Below, one piece after another: positions 1 to 14,731 of a DNA stretch of 38,451 nt. The DNA is from Saksenaea vasiformis B4078. Taxonomy: Eukaryota; Mucoromycota; Mucoromycetes; Mucorales; Saksenaeaceae. The stretch is from NCBI GenBank assembly GCA_000697055.1, contig JNDT01001439.1, positions 1 through 38,451 of the forward strand, given 5' to 3'. Both the position numbers and the translations under genes were made by a program. The stretch's first letter is position 1. Each line of letters begins with the position of its first letter. The notes under the pieces are model-generated. The model searched no databases, had not been told where the DNA came from, and worked only from the letters and a program-made list of their open reading frames with translations.

Positions 1-1992
1 TCCTTAAACTACGTGGCAGCGTGCGTTCTGAGGACAGTCAGTCCGGAGTAACTGTTCTTGGGGTATTCGCCTGACCGGCTTTCTCTTCATTGAGTTCTCT
101 CCATTGAGTTAGCCTGCGCACGTCTCAGGACTTTGGTCTTGTGGGGATGGATGGTTCCCAGAGATGATTCTTTAAAATGCCTCCCTTTTAGCTGTGTCTC
201 AGCCTCAGAGGTCAGTTAACGCATTGTTCTGTGGATCTGATCTACGGGTTCGGCTGATTCCTGGTACTGAATCTGTCCGTATAGCTGTCACTCCGGTTTG
301 ATAGCCGACATGCGCTTTTTATTAGAACATTCGTTCGACTGGTTTACATGACACCAGAGAGTAATGTCTAAAGTCGATGTACTCGTCGGTTCCGGGGGCG
401 GGAGCTGGCGGGCACGGTTCCTGACAGTATTTGTCTGTCAGGGCTGGATGCGTCCATCTGGTTCAGCTGGTGTACGATCCTCTCTCTCCATGGAGGGTCG
501 GATCCCGGAGGTAGGTTGATCTCGCAAACGATCAACGCATGCATCGGCGGATGCATCTCCATCTCACGGCGATGGGATGATGCCGGCGGATGGAATGACG
601 AGCACAAACGGAAAAGGGGTTTTAGTGAAGTATCACTCTACTTTCTCTTCAGCCTTCTCTTCAGCGAAGGCGTCGAACCTGTCATGGGTTGCGATTTCCC
701 CTCCTCCTCGGAAACAAAAAAAAAAAGAAACCGACGAACGAGACGAACAAGAACAGGAATAATAAGGTAAGTAAGAAGAGGATGGGTGGGAAGAGGATGG
801 GTGGGAAGAGGAACAAGAAGACGAACAACAAGAACCTGTAAGGAATTGATACATCGTCCGTCTTAGACCGGTAAGTCTTATGCGGGAGAGGTAGTTATTA
901 TTGGACACGGGTGTCTATGGAGAACACAGGTAGAAGTGAGGCGAAGGGCGTGTCAACATGTAAACAAAGAGGTGGAGAGGGAATTCGGAGCGGAGGAATC
1001 GCAATAGTTATTAGTCAAGCTTACCGACCTATATTAAAGAGAGAATAAACAGTGAATAGCTGCCTAAAACGTGGTTTACCACTATCTTTCACAATGCTAT
1101 TAAAGAGCGGTTTTTGTAACCGCGAGTAATGCAACACGATGCGGAGAAAAAGACAGAACACAGCGTAAGTATGATCTGTCGCCAAGGGTGAGACATAGGA
1201 AACCTTACGCAAATAGACAGCTTTGAAAGCTCTCTGTTGCTCCGTTAATCGGTTTGAGTATTACTCAGTTCACAAGCTTCCTTTTTAAAGACACCAAGCG
1301 CTGTTTGGAGGGTATGGAAATTTCGCCGTAATTATTTCGACCTGTGAATCTCGAGAAAGCATTACGACACGACGAATCAAAAATATCAAATATAATATTC
1401 ATATGGCCCAAGTACATCAGGTTCAGATAGACCTTCTATTAGTAAAAATTGTTCTCATTCGATAGCAAACTTATCTGTGAACGTTGGTACTCCATGACTC
1501 CGCAGGAGATCTGGATTCTACTGTGATGAGCACATTTCATAAAGAAATGTCTCAGTGAAACAAGAACCCGTTCTTGCATTGAGGTGCTTCAATGTTGGTT
1601 CTTAGTGTCCGTCGGAAGCAGTGGAAGCGTCTTACGATAAGGACAGGTTCCACCCAAAATAATCCATACTTAAACGAATGTACGAATTCCTTTTTTTTTT
1701 CTTTGGCTCTGTTCTCAGTAACATCCCTAGTAACGATGTCAATTTATATATATACATGATTATTCATGTCGTTTTGTCTATCGTTTAGCCTGCATAACCT
1801 CTGTCCCGAACTGTCCCGGCTGTGGTGTAGCTCCCTGTTCACCACCAGGTAAGCAAGTATTGTCGCGCTCAGCATCACTCATCTTGTACAATAGATCGCT
1901 GGACGTTTGCATCGCTTCAAGTCCTCTGCGCTTCATTTTTCTATCTCCAGTTGACAGGATGAAATTATAGGGAATTGCTAGGGACACTCCAA
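1..1992. other. no supported gene (left flank)
   Basis: About 2 kb in which I see no protein I recognise. Open frames are short, low-complexity or Ser-rich artefacts of purine-rich DNA, and none has consistent splice signals joining it to another. There is a purine-rich minisatellite near 775-812 and AT-rich DNA around 1740-1760. The stretch may be intergenic sequence or decayed transposon. Confidence 0.5.
775..812. repeat. 15-bp purine-rich minisatellite, about 2.5 copies
   Basis: The unit GAAGAGGATGGGTGG occurs twice in direct succession (775-789 and 790-804), followed by a partial third copy. It is too short to define a family and probably arose by slippage. It explains the Ser/Pro-rich open frame seen on the opposite strand here. 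Confidence 0.7.
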
Positions 1993-2673
1993 CGGGACAC
2001 TGCAGCCCCCAAAATCATTCTAACGCTTAATTTGGTTACAGTGGAGTGTCCCATAGTGCAGTGCCCCATAGCGAAGTGTCCTGCAGCAGAGTTTTTGTTG
2101 CCGGGTCCCAACAATTACCTTCAAATATGCTGCAGTAGATACTGGATATAATAATATTCTGGGTAGACAGGGAGTTTATTATTTTCTCGAGAATAGTTGC
2201 TAGTATAACTTGGGAGGAGGATGGTATCTCTCGGAATGTCCAAAAGTTAAGCGAATGCTACGCTTTCGCGCATCACGCGTCATCTCTTTTCCTAATAAAA
2301 CGAGTGTATTCTCTTTAGAAACGCTTGTGCTATTGTACAGTAGCGATCATTTCAATTAATCACATTTCTTTAAAACATTGGCGGTCTCTCAGACATTGCA
2401 GATTTATTCGTCATTTTTCGATTCGGAAAACAATTCCATATGTACAGGACTTCTGAACATCCGCCTTACAAGATACTGTCTCTCAAATTTATCAAATATC
2501 CTTATATAGAGTGCTTAACGTAGTGTATCCGACTCTGCTACGGAGTGCTCCACTGTAGGACACTCCACTGTGAGACGCTTCGCTATTTCCGTACTACACT
2601 ACACCTGAGTATGGCAACTAACGACAATTCTATTTTACTAGCCGCTCAGAATTTGGGGGACCGGAGTGTCCCG
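1993..2673. mobile_element. non-autonomous inverted-repeat element (MITE-like)
   Basis: The left end (1993-2013, CGGGACACTGCAG followed by CCCCCAAA) is matched in reverse complement by the right end (2652-2673), with one or two differences. Just inside lie further inverted copies of a short motif related to GTGGAGTGTCC: left at about 2041-2091, right at about 2530-2586. The interior (about 500 bp) is AT-rich and has no transposase. A second copy of the terminal decamer, GGGACACTCC, sits directly outside at 1981-1990. I could not find an unambiguous target-site duplication, so the exact ends and superfamily are uncertain. Confidence 0.6.
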
Positions 2674-4075
2674 TAGTAATTTCCAACTCTTGATAGGTGT
2701 CTTCTCTGAGAACAGTACTGCCATGCTTGTAACTGACTTTGTGTCGCAGTTTCTTGAGAGCAAGCAGCATTAAAGGCTACACCAGGTTCAACCGATGTCT
2801 TCGATGTAAGGCTTTTATATTCATCGCGCATGAGCCACCCTTCTTACGATATTGTCAAAGCGAAATAGCACCGTAAAATGATACTGATGACTTATGATCT
2901 TTTCTCTTGCTTCTGTCGATCGAACAAAACGTCCATCCAATAAAATCATGCGATCTAAGGGACCACGTCTCTCGCCCCTTGGTTTATCCACATGTCTTGC
3001 ACGACCGCCGCCTTCCAATAAATTTAACCAAACTGTTGTACGTTTCGCAACCATTGCAGTGCGTGATTTCTTCTGCGTACTAATCCAAAACGGGAACCGT
3101 GCTGTCTAAACTTGATCGTATTAAGAAAATTTGAGAAGGAAAACCATGGCAGGGATTGGTTGTTCGCAAACTTATAGAAAAATCCACCATAGTAAGTGTA
3201 AATACTAAGAATGAAGACTCCATCCACCGAGACTATTCTTTAGATGATCATCGATACTTGTAATTTGGATGGCTATCCATCAAAATAGGTATCCTGCTCT
3301 CTCTTGTAGCTGAGGTAGGTACCAGGAAACCACACAGTAGATAACGCCAAAGGAAATTGTGTAGGGACAGATTAATATCGAAAGGAACTGATGATATTAT
3401 TGTCTATTTCTTGCAGATCTTGAATCGACGGTCTAGCAAGGTGGGTCAGACGCATGTGCTTGCATGTTATCTTTCTTCAGGTAAAGCCCTATACACACGA
3501 CTTGATCCAAAAGTACTCCTCAACTGTACTCTTTGGATCTGCTCTTCAGCATTCCCTTTTCCTTTGACATGCATTAGGTCTTATGAGAGACAATCAATGC
3601 AATCCGCCCCAGGTTACGAATATACAGCTCATATGAGACGATCCAACACTTCAAGCTAGCCCTTATTCAAGGTAACTGTGCCTTGAGTTGTTTATAGCAT
3701 CCACATAACCACTGACATCTATATCACTTTTACATTTCTCCTGATTTCAAATAGTATCTTCGTACATGTAGCATGGAGTCCGCTGAGAGCCTTAACAACT
3801 TCCGTATAAAGCAACCACAAAATAACACGATTGGCTGGTTTTTTGACGTCATTGTCGGGGTGTGCCGCCGGGGGGGGCGCGCATCGCCGATAGGTATCTG
3901 GTGCCATTTTTAATGACTTCTGTTTGTTTTCGAGATTTGCTGCCGGAAGCGCCCATAGCGAGGTAAAAGCCACGACGCAAGAGAACGCGAAAGAGCGTCA
4001 ACTAATTCGATGTCGTGCTTACCAGTGAACCAATTGTCACCAACTCCCCACTCTATTTTATTTTTACTATAGACA
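2674..4075. other. no supported gene; NDUFA8 upstream region
   Basis: No recognisable protein. A minus-strand frame at 2821-3054 (77 codons, basic, starting with an ATG) has coding-like composition, but it matches no family I know and shows no partner exon, so it is not called. The last few hundred bases should hold the NDUFA8 promoter; an exact TGACGTCA palindrome lies at 3844-3851 and a G run just after it near 3870. Confidence 0.4.
3844..3851. promoter_or_regulatory. CRE/ATF-like palindrome TGACGTCA
   Basis: A perfect 8-bp TGACGTCA palindrome about 225 bp upstream of the NDUFA8 start. This is the consensus bound by CREB/ATF-type bZIP factors, which fungi have. Function is inferred only from sequence and position. 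A 7-bp match (TGACGTC) also occurs at 6237-6243, 74 bp before the Rpt4 start. Confidence 0.3.
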
Positions 4076-4611
4076 ATGTCGACTCAACGCGAAACGCTAT
4101 TGACCACCACCACGTTTGTTGATCCCACACCGCTTCCTGAGAATGTTCCTAAGGTGGATGAAGTTGGTGCAACATCCGCGCCTTTGAAAAGCGCGTCCTT
4201 CTTCATTGGCCAATATTGCAAGAGCTACAATGATGATTTCATGCTTTGCAAGAACGAAAACAACGACCCCGAACACTGTCTGAAGGAAGGCAGAAAAGTT
4301 ACACGCTGCGCTATTGACTTGTGAGGAAAAAAAAAATTAGTTGAGACACGGAAGATATTGACATCACGGCGATTAGGATCCAAAAGCTCCGGGAAAACTG
4401 TGGCAAGGAATTCGATGAGCACTGGCAATGTTTGGAGAACAACAACCAGGAATTCAGAGCTTGCCGCAAGCCTGAGGGCACATTTAACACCTGCGTGTTC
4501 GAGAAATTGGTATGGGGATAAAATTATTGCTGTTGCCTATAGAGCAGGATCTAATAGCATGAACAGGGACTGACGAAGAAGATTCCTGGCGCTCCAGAGG
4601 GCCGCGATTAG
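4076..4611 (+). CDS. NADH:ubiquinone oxidoreductase 19-kDa-type subunit NDUFA8
   Basis: Model join(4076..4320,4377..4509,4567..4611), 140 aa. It is an accessory subunit of mitochondrial complex I in the intermembrane-space-facing part of the proximal membrane arm. The protein has four CX9C motifs, that is two twin-CX9C hairpins: cysteines in YCKSYNDDFMLC, HCLKEGRKVTRC, NCGKEFDEHWQC and ACRKPEGTFNTC. This is the signature of NDUFA8 and of Mia40/Erv1-imported proteins. The two introns are 56 and 57 nt with GTGAGG and GTATGG donors. The first splits a Leu codon (phase 2); the second is phase 0. The C-terminus is shorter than in the human protein (172 aa). The start is the first ATG of the open exon and is preceded by no other in-frame ATG. 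The family call is firm; exon ends follow from phase and the conserved cysteines. Confidence 0.9.
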
Positions 4612-6316
4612 AAAAGCTCGTAGCAATCCGGAATAAATAGCATGCCATACTAGACTTTGAAATATTAGTGTACGCGGATTTGAACGAGATTCATGTCGAT
4701 CAAAGTCTATGACTTACATTGGCAACCTGAAATTTGCCTGCTGTTCTCTTCATCTCTGCGCATCGACAAACAATATCCGATTCTTGATAGACAGCTAATA
4801 CGCTTAGCTCACGGTAAGCCCAGTTTTCCAAGGTTCCTCGCCGCTTCATTTACCGATGGTGAGAATCTTCAATGTATTATGAGCGATCTTATTATGATCA
4901 TTTCGTTAATTCGGATTCGACGGGCTTGCTGAAAAATAGTAAGCAATAAAGGTGTGAAACAACGTGATCTTAGGTGCAGGACAACTTATGAAAGTATACG
5001 GATACTCTGGCCTTATGATCTTTGCTGGATGAACTCATGAAACCATGATATAACGGAAGATCGTCCTCTTCTTTATTGCATCATTGTGCCAGCATACAAC
5101 TTTGATCTAAGTAAACATTCTAATCCCTCCCTTTGCCAAGGAAATTACGTAAAGTCACTTTCATCAACGTGTAATTGCACTTTCAGTATTAGAGATCATC
5201 GTCTTCATTTTAGGCAAGGCTCCTTTACTACACCAGAACACCAGATGTATAAAGCAGTTAATCATACTTCTGCAAGTCTTCGTAATGTCCCTTATTTCTA
5301 TTTCTATCTATATCACGAGCTGTAGAGCGGCATAACAGAGTCGCTGCCGAAGCAAATTAAGCTTCTTTTGATCTCCGTATGGCTATCGAGGAATTACAAA
5401 CTTTGACTTGTAGTTCGTATGCATCGTGAACTAAAACTTGTGGTGGAACGTCAAACAATCAATTCATGAAGCGTGAGCTTGTTACTGATATTGCTATGAG
5501 AGTGATTGCTCAAGCGTACCTTGTGTCCAACCATGTAGTTCCGGTGGCGTTCAAGTTTGTGCTCGTATTACTCCTTCATAGCCGTTTTACAGATGCCGAT
5601 GCACAATTTCGCTATGGGAATAAATCTACCGTATATGATTAATCCAAGTGTTACTTGGCAGGTCGTTTCTACATGTATTCTTATTGGTTACAAAATAACG
5701 ACAATGCCTTATACGACATAACGCATCTGGAAGATCCATATGATATGTTGCGACACCGGTGCGCTTTTTGAGAAACAATACCAACGGGTTCTGTATACTA
5801 AATAAAGCGACTCAGATTATGAAATGGATATCCTAACTCCTAGATCCCTTTTTATATGATTGATGTCATATGCGTTGAAGACAGCTTTCACGGCGATATC
5901 ATTACATATTACATTGACTAACTTGTTTAAATTGTCTGATAAACAAACCAAAAGGGCGACGTTCCTACATGTTTTGTGCTGCTCCAAATAATTGTTGCTT
6001 AGAGAAAGAACCAATCTTGCGTTGCAGAAAGGTCAGATATACTAGCATAATGATTCTTGCAGATGATCCGGTTCCACTTTTATGAACCTGGCCATATTAT
6101 AGATATAAGTTTTATTGCAGTGGTGTAAGACTTATTTGGAGGAAATACCAAATGATCTTGAAGCAATTAGGTTCTCGGTGAATCTCAGCATGCATAATTG
6201 GTGTGCACCAAGTGGTGCCCGTAATGTCGGCAACGATGACGTCGAGAGCGACGCGTACCAGCTAGTGCGGCTCGCCGTCCGTTTTCTGGTTACTCTGTTC
6301 ACTACCCATTCATATA
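4612..6316. other. no supported gene
   Basis: About 1.7 kb of AT-rich DNA between NDUFA8 and Rpt4. Open frames (for example 4693-4932, 5086-5325, 6115-6354 on + and 5817-6014 on -) are short, lack familiar motifs and do not link by splice sites. The GC-richer stretch 6200-6290 just before Rpt4, with TGACGTC at 6237-6243, looks like its promoter. Confidence 0.5.
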
Positions 6317-7986
<1,670 letters not shown>

Positions 7987-8261
7987 GCAACAGAGATACA
8001 ATAAAGAGTTTAAAATGGATACTTCGTTTTGTTTATATACGAGTACAAATATAGGTATTCTACATTTGCATCCACAAGATAGATCTTTCTTTTCGTGCAT
8101 TGCGTGATTTAGAGTAATCAGAGAGAGCAAAAAGGGCAAATAATTTCGACATATAAAGAGAAAAAGTGGTGTAAGGGGGAGAGGACCAGTCAAAGAGCGC
8201 TAATGGGCAGATGTGTAACTAAAAAAACAGGGGCAAGAAAAAAAAAGTGATTCTTCCCTTC

Positions 8262-8864
8262 ATGGAGTCCACAACGGTTGCTGCAACACCTTCCAGCACT
8301 TTGCTACACAATCTTCACATCAATGAACGTGCTTTGCGCATGTTAGCAGTTGTGCTGTCGCTAGCTGGCGGTCTTGCATTGTCGTTTATCCTAGGTGTCG
8401 GTATATATATTTACTGGACGTTTCGACAGTATAAACGACGTAAATGCCGTCGATCAGAACGAATAGAGAAGTCCGTAGACGATGATCACGTAAAGCAAGG
8501 TGAAGAAGAAATAGAAGCGGAAGGAAAGATGGAGATTGTGACGGAAGAGCCAGTTGAAGACAATCCAGAGGATGCTCTATCCACGTCTCCATCCTCACTT
8601 CCTTCACTTCCTTCACTTAAACCGCAATCGCCGCCACTAGAACTGGATGTCCCTTCTAGTCCGCCTCAGGCTTCTAGTTCAGCGCCTACGCCGTCTGCGC
8701 CATCGATCAAAGAAATAGAGTCATACCGTTTTAACACTGACCATGCACGATGTCACCATTGTCTTGCGCCCGAACCACCACCTCCTGCCTACACGCCTAG
8801 AGTTTCCCCTCCATCCAAAAATTCTGATTTATGTAGAACATTGCACACTGTTGATCAAAACTAA
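8262..8864 (+). CDS. single-pass membrane protein with PPAY motif, unknown function
   Basis: Single-exon frame, 200 aa from the ATG at 8262 (the frame is open a little upstream, but without an ATG). A short Ser/Thr-rich N-terminus precedes one strong membrane span at about residues 26-50 (MLAVVLSLAGGLALSF and beyond). The span is followed by a basic stop-transfer cluster (QYKRRKCRR), so the long tail is probably cytosolic. The tail is Glu/Asp-rich, then Pro/Ser-rich. Near the C-terminus is a CHHC motif (ARCHHCLAPE) followed at once by PPPPAY, a PPxY motif of the type bound by WW domains of Rsp5/NEDD4 ubiquitin ligases. I do not recognise the family. A role as a membrane adaptor for such a ligase is inference from the motif alone. 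It converges with the PRL gene, 161 bp away. Confidence 0.7.
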   Translation: MESTTVAATPSSTLLHNLHINERALRMLAVVLSLAGGLALSFILGVGIYIYWTFRQYKRRKCRRSERIEKSVDDDHVKQGEEEIEAEGKMEIVTEEPVEDNPEDALSTSPSSLPSLPSLKPQSPPLELDVPSSPPQASSSAPTPSAPSIKEIESYRFNTDHARCHHCLAPEPPPPAYTPRVSPPSKNSDLCRTLHTVDQN

Positions 8865-9025
8865 ACTTTACCAACCCTATACTCTCTACTAAAATGAGAT
8901 AAGCAGGGGCACTGCCATGTATTCAGTTAGTGACGGTTGCAGTCGATTTGTTGGTCCGTCCTAGTCTAAACATCCGACCTAAAGAGTTTCGGAAGGAATG
9001 GGATGATTTCGTTTTTAAGACCCTT

Positions 9026-9626
9026 TTATAGCCATTCTGGGGAAAGAGAAAGTAAATATCCCTGGTTTTTATGCATATTGTTTACCAAATAGGTAATTTG
9101 TGCCTTGTTGAAGGCACCTCGTCGTTTTTCCCGAATAATGGTAATTGCATCCAAAGACTGCATACCCATTTCAATTAATGCGATAGCCACGAGGAGGGGT
9201 GCGCGACCCAAGCCGGATACGCAGTGCACAGCAATAGTAGTTTGAACATGTCGTTTAGATTGGATGAGATTTAGCCATTCACATATGTCAGAAATAGAAG
9301 GCTAAAATAATAATAATAATTTATGAGATTCTTGTTTCCTTTTTTGTTTATGCACATACCACATCCCCATCCTTAAACACGAGATCATAGACACCAATTC
9401 TGTGATCTATTAATCGCTGTGCATTATAAGTTGGTGGACAACAACGAACAACAACAGAGACATCATAGTCAAAGAGTTGTTCCATATAATAATCTAGAGT
9501 TGACTCGGTTGGACTATCGAGTATTAAGAATCGTAGAGCTGTTCCACGACAGTCAATCGTGGTCAGCGTTCTACCTAAAGAAGGTTGAGTTAAGGGCATA
9601 TAGGATTGATCAGAAATATAAGGCAT
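9026..9626 (-). CDS. PRL/PTP4A-type protein tyrosine phosphatase
   Basis: Model complement(join(9026..9301,9360..9626)), 180 aa with a single 58-nt intron (GTATGT donor, TTTTAG acceptor). The active-site loop is [10 protein letters not shown]; the Ala after the P-loop Arg is typical of PRL phosphatases, where most PTPs have Ser/Thr. A general-acid Asp is likely in FKDGDVV. The helix [11 protein letters not shown] matches the PRL segment that follows REKRR. Human PRLs (about 173 aa) end in a prenylated CAAX box, but this protein ends SPEWL with no CAAX, so membrane anchoring by farnesylation is not expected. It lies tandem with the anillin-like gene (242 bp downstream of that gene's stop). Confidence 0.85.
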
Positions 9627-9867
9627 AAGAGAAAAAGAAGAAGAATGGTTAAAAGTTAGGTTATATAAGAGAAAGAAAGCCGTCGAGAAAACCGAAAGGT
9701 ATCATTAGACAAACCAAGAAGCCATTTTGTGCTTTTCTTAATCTTATGCGGTATTTTTCTAAGCCCATCATTTTCTCACGCAAAGGACTATGGTTACCCA
9801 GAAGGAAACAAAGTCTATTATGTACGTTACAGAACAATGGAATTTTTTGTTTCTTTTTTTGTTAAAT

Positions 9868-11672
9868 CTACCATAAGAATTTGGGTGGAACAACTTTGGG
9901 ATGGTTACTGAGAACTGTGTGTGCAAGTTTTCGAGATAATTCACTATCGTCACTCTCATATATATGTTCTTTTTCTTCTTCATCCGTTGTAAATCCACTG
10001 CCGATATACGACACGACATCTTGTTCCGGAACAATGGGTCGATCTCCTTCCTGATCTTTGTCCTGGTCGTCGTCCTTGTCCTCTTTAAGCTCGCGAAAAA
10101 TAGTTGTTACATAGATTAAGGCTCTTTCCCAATCGCGTGCCTTTGCCAACGAGTCTGGTAAAAGGTACATACGACACCCCAAATCTGCAGTGTCCAGTAG
10201 ATGACGACTGGGATCCAGGACACTGTCCGAGAATTTCAAAGCTAGCCCACGCGATCCAAAATCGACCTGTCTTTCGGCTTCCTCATCGGCTGAAGGGTAC
10301 ACTGCTTCAAGTGAATTCAGTGGCAAGATGTACCGTGGTGGTCGAGCCTGGTCAGCAGTAAAATCAGAATAATCGCTTAGCCTGCGTTTCATTACCTCAC
10401 GATACTGAAAGTCATATAATTCCAGCTGAACACCTCGTAACGCTGCCCAGTAACGCTCCCATCTCTAGATCTACAATGTAAAAATAATCAAGTGAAGCTT
10501 TTTCCACTTACAGGGGTCGTTCTTCCTCTAACATAAATTGTAACAAAATCCTGCAATAGGGTTGTGTTGTTCAACAGCGTTTGCGCGCAACGGCTGACAA
10601 AGGTGCCATACACAACGAGAACTTGGTATGCATTGCTTTGGCTTGGTTGCGTATGATCGTTAATAATGAGACGCTGTAGCTGTTTCTGCTGAGCAGACAT
10701 GGTGATTTTGAATGTTTCCTTTCCTATACATTTGTCTTGTGTACGGGAATTGAAGACACCAGATGATCGGATCTGCGCATAAACCGTAAGGGTTGCCGTT
10801 GTAGGCTTATCCACATCACTAGAAAAGATACAATATGTAAGACACGTTCGTAGAAGGAAAGGAAGACTTGCAATAGAAAGATCTCATCGAAATTAGCCTC
10901 AACGCAACGTTTTCCACACTTCTCAGCTGTCGCGTGAGCACTTATGCATATCTGCTCATCCACCTGCACACTGCAACGGAATGTACGTACTTGTATGCGT
11001 CAGCAAAAATAAAATTGTCAGGTAAACCTGGATATACCTTTGGAAGTATCTTTGCTTGTGACCTGAAGCACTATTAAAGAATCAGTCAGCCGCTCTTTTT
11101 ACATAAGTGTTCCGTTACCTCGTAAATAGAACATGGCCTTTGGTTTTATCTTTTTCACGATAGGAGGACGCAACATAGGACTTTTTTTGTTGTTATTGTT
11201 CAAAACACGACGTTTCTTTTAATTATATATATATATTTTTTTTTACTTACAACGTTTGGCTACGTGTGTGTGGTTTGTGCATCACTACAGACTGCGAGCA
11301 ATTAGCCAATGGATGGCTTAAATTGTTTGCTTCCTGTTTAATCCAGTCTAGTTTCTCCTTTGGCAATTGATCTAGAGTTTGAAATGGGCCATTATAATGC
11401 ACCCTTGGCTCAGCTGTTTTGTGCTTTAATCTGATTCCTTCTTTCGGCTGGGCAACTGTTATCGCAGGTGCCACGCGCTTGTGTGCTGGCAATCGAATAT
11501 GGGAGCCTGCGACTGAGAGTGAGTGGTTGATGAAACTTCGGAATGAGGTGGTGGATAGAGAAGACTTGAGAGAAGAACTGGTTGATAGATTGCTAAGCAT
11601 GCGTGAATGGAACCGACGTGGAGCCGGTGGACTTGGTAGTAAAGGATTTCTAATAGTGGGATACGACTGCAT
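9868..11672 (-). CDS. anillin/Bud4-like protein with C2-like and C-terminal PH regions
   Basis: Best model: exons 11672..11251, 11180..11119, 11062..11028, 10989..10872, 10818..10512 and 10464..9868. The N-terminus is Ser/Pro-rich and disordered. The middle (RTFRCSVQVDEQ to TLTVYAQIRSS) looks like a C2/anillin-homology beta fold. The last exon carries a PH domain starting RWERYWAALRG and ends in an acidic tail (KDKDDDQ). Such proteins scaffold septins and the contractile ring at division sites. The splice at 10819-10871 uses a GC donor (GCAAGT), which restores the frame NFDEIFLFDVDKP. The 10990-11027 intron is only 38 nt. The junction between the first two exons does not agree in phase (phase 2 into phase 0), so the region 11119-11251 is unresolved: another exon, another donor, or a real disruption. 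Family call moderate. Confidence 0.6.
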
Positions 11673-12587
11673 GTTTGAAGAGAAGGAGAAGAGCGTACAC
11701 TGAATCAGGCACGCATAAACGAATGATCAAGTCACGCAAAATCCATGGAGTCTTTCGGAAACGAGGACGTGTTTAAAATCATCTTACCCTCTTTTTTTTC
11801 GCATGATCCACTGTACATATGCTTCATTATAACCTGGGTATGCGTCGATCTTATTTTATTTGAGTTTAATGCTCTGCACAAGCATGTACGCATGAAGAGC
11901 ATGGAAAAATACCAAACGATACGGGATCATGGCTTTCTTCTTCTTGTTGTTGTTTCCTTTGGAGAAGACTGAGTTGAAAACGCAAAACATGTGAATGAGC
12001 CGAGAATACATCCGTGCCAAAAGAAATAAGAGAAAACCCAATTGATTATAGTTTACAAAGGAATGTTGGTGTCTCTTTCCAGTATGCAACGGAAACTCTT
12101 TGGAAAACGTGGTGTTACGGCAACGGGAACAGTTGCCTTGCATGGGAATTGAAGAAGCAGTATGGCGCGGTGATAAAAGTAGGTAACCGCACAAATATCC
12201 GGCGAGCTAATTAGGGTTGTTTGATTATCCCAATTGAATTTAAAGATAACGCATAGTAACCTTGTGATTCATCAGAAAATATATGTAAAGGATAAAAGAA
12301 GATGCTTGTGTCAATAACAACAGGCAGACACAAGCCGAATCACCATAGGCAGAAAAAATGATAGCTTTGCGGCCTTTCTTTGCTGATGAGGAGTGATGTA
12401 TTGTCGACTGTAGCACTGCTTAATGGATGGGTTTGCTGTATTAAAAAGTTGCATTCTCATATGTTCACCATGGTTACAAGCTTTTTCTCCATTTGTTACG
12501 GCAACTCATCTCATCGGGTAAATAATTTAGCTGCCTTTTAACCTGAACTTGCAGGTCCATAAGGACAACCTTCTTAACCGAACACCA
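11673..12587. other. divergent intergenic region
   Basis: It separates the minus-strand anillin-like gene from the plus-strand GH47 gene and should hold both promoters. Open frames here (11745-11972 and 12014-12214 on +, 11856-12194 on -) are Phe/Leu/Lys-rich and resemble nothing. I see no RNA gene. Confidence 0.5.
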
Positions 12588-14646
<2,059 letters not shown>

Positions 14647-14731
14647 GACCATTTTGCTTTTTTGTTTTCTTATACAAAAAATTACTCTGTTCTTTTTGAA
14701 AAAAAATTACAAAAGAAAATATAGGAGGTCC

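Noticed and set aside
633..908. 91-codon Ser-rich minus ORF
   Set aside because: It is produced by the purine-rich minisatellite and flanking GAAGA runs; no real protein composition.
2821..3054. 77-codon basic minus ORF
   Set aside because: Composition is fairly protein-like, but there is no known family, no partner exon and no clear promoter. A related-species comparison would be needed to accept it.
9729..9911. plus-strand ORF with a signal-like start (Leu/Ile-rich)
   Set aside because: It lies between and overlaps minus-strand genes, is short, and has no domain; probably antisense shadow.
10971..10990. apparent 20-nt intron (GTACGT...TTGCAG) in the anillin-like gene
   Set aside because: Signals and phase fit, but 20 nt is far below any fungal intron I know. 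A 38-nt intron ending at the upstream AG (10990-11027) gives a better C2-like sequence.
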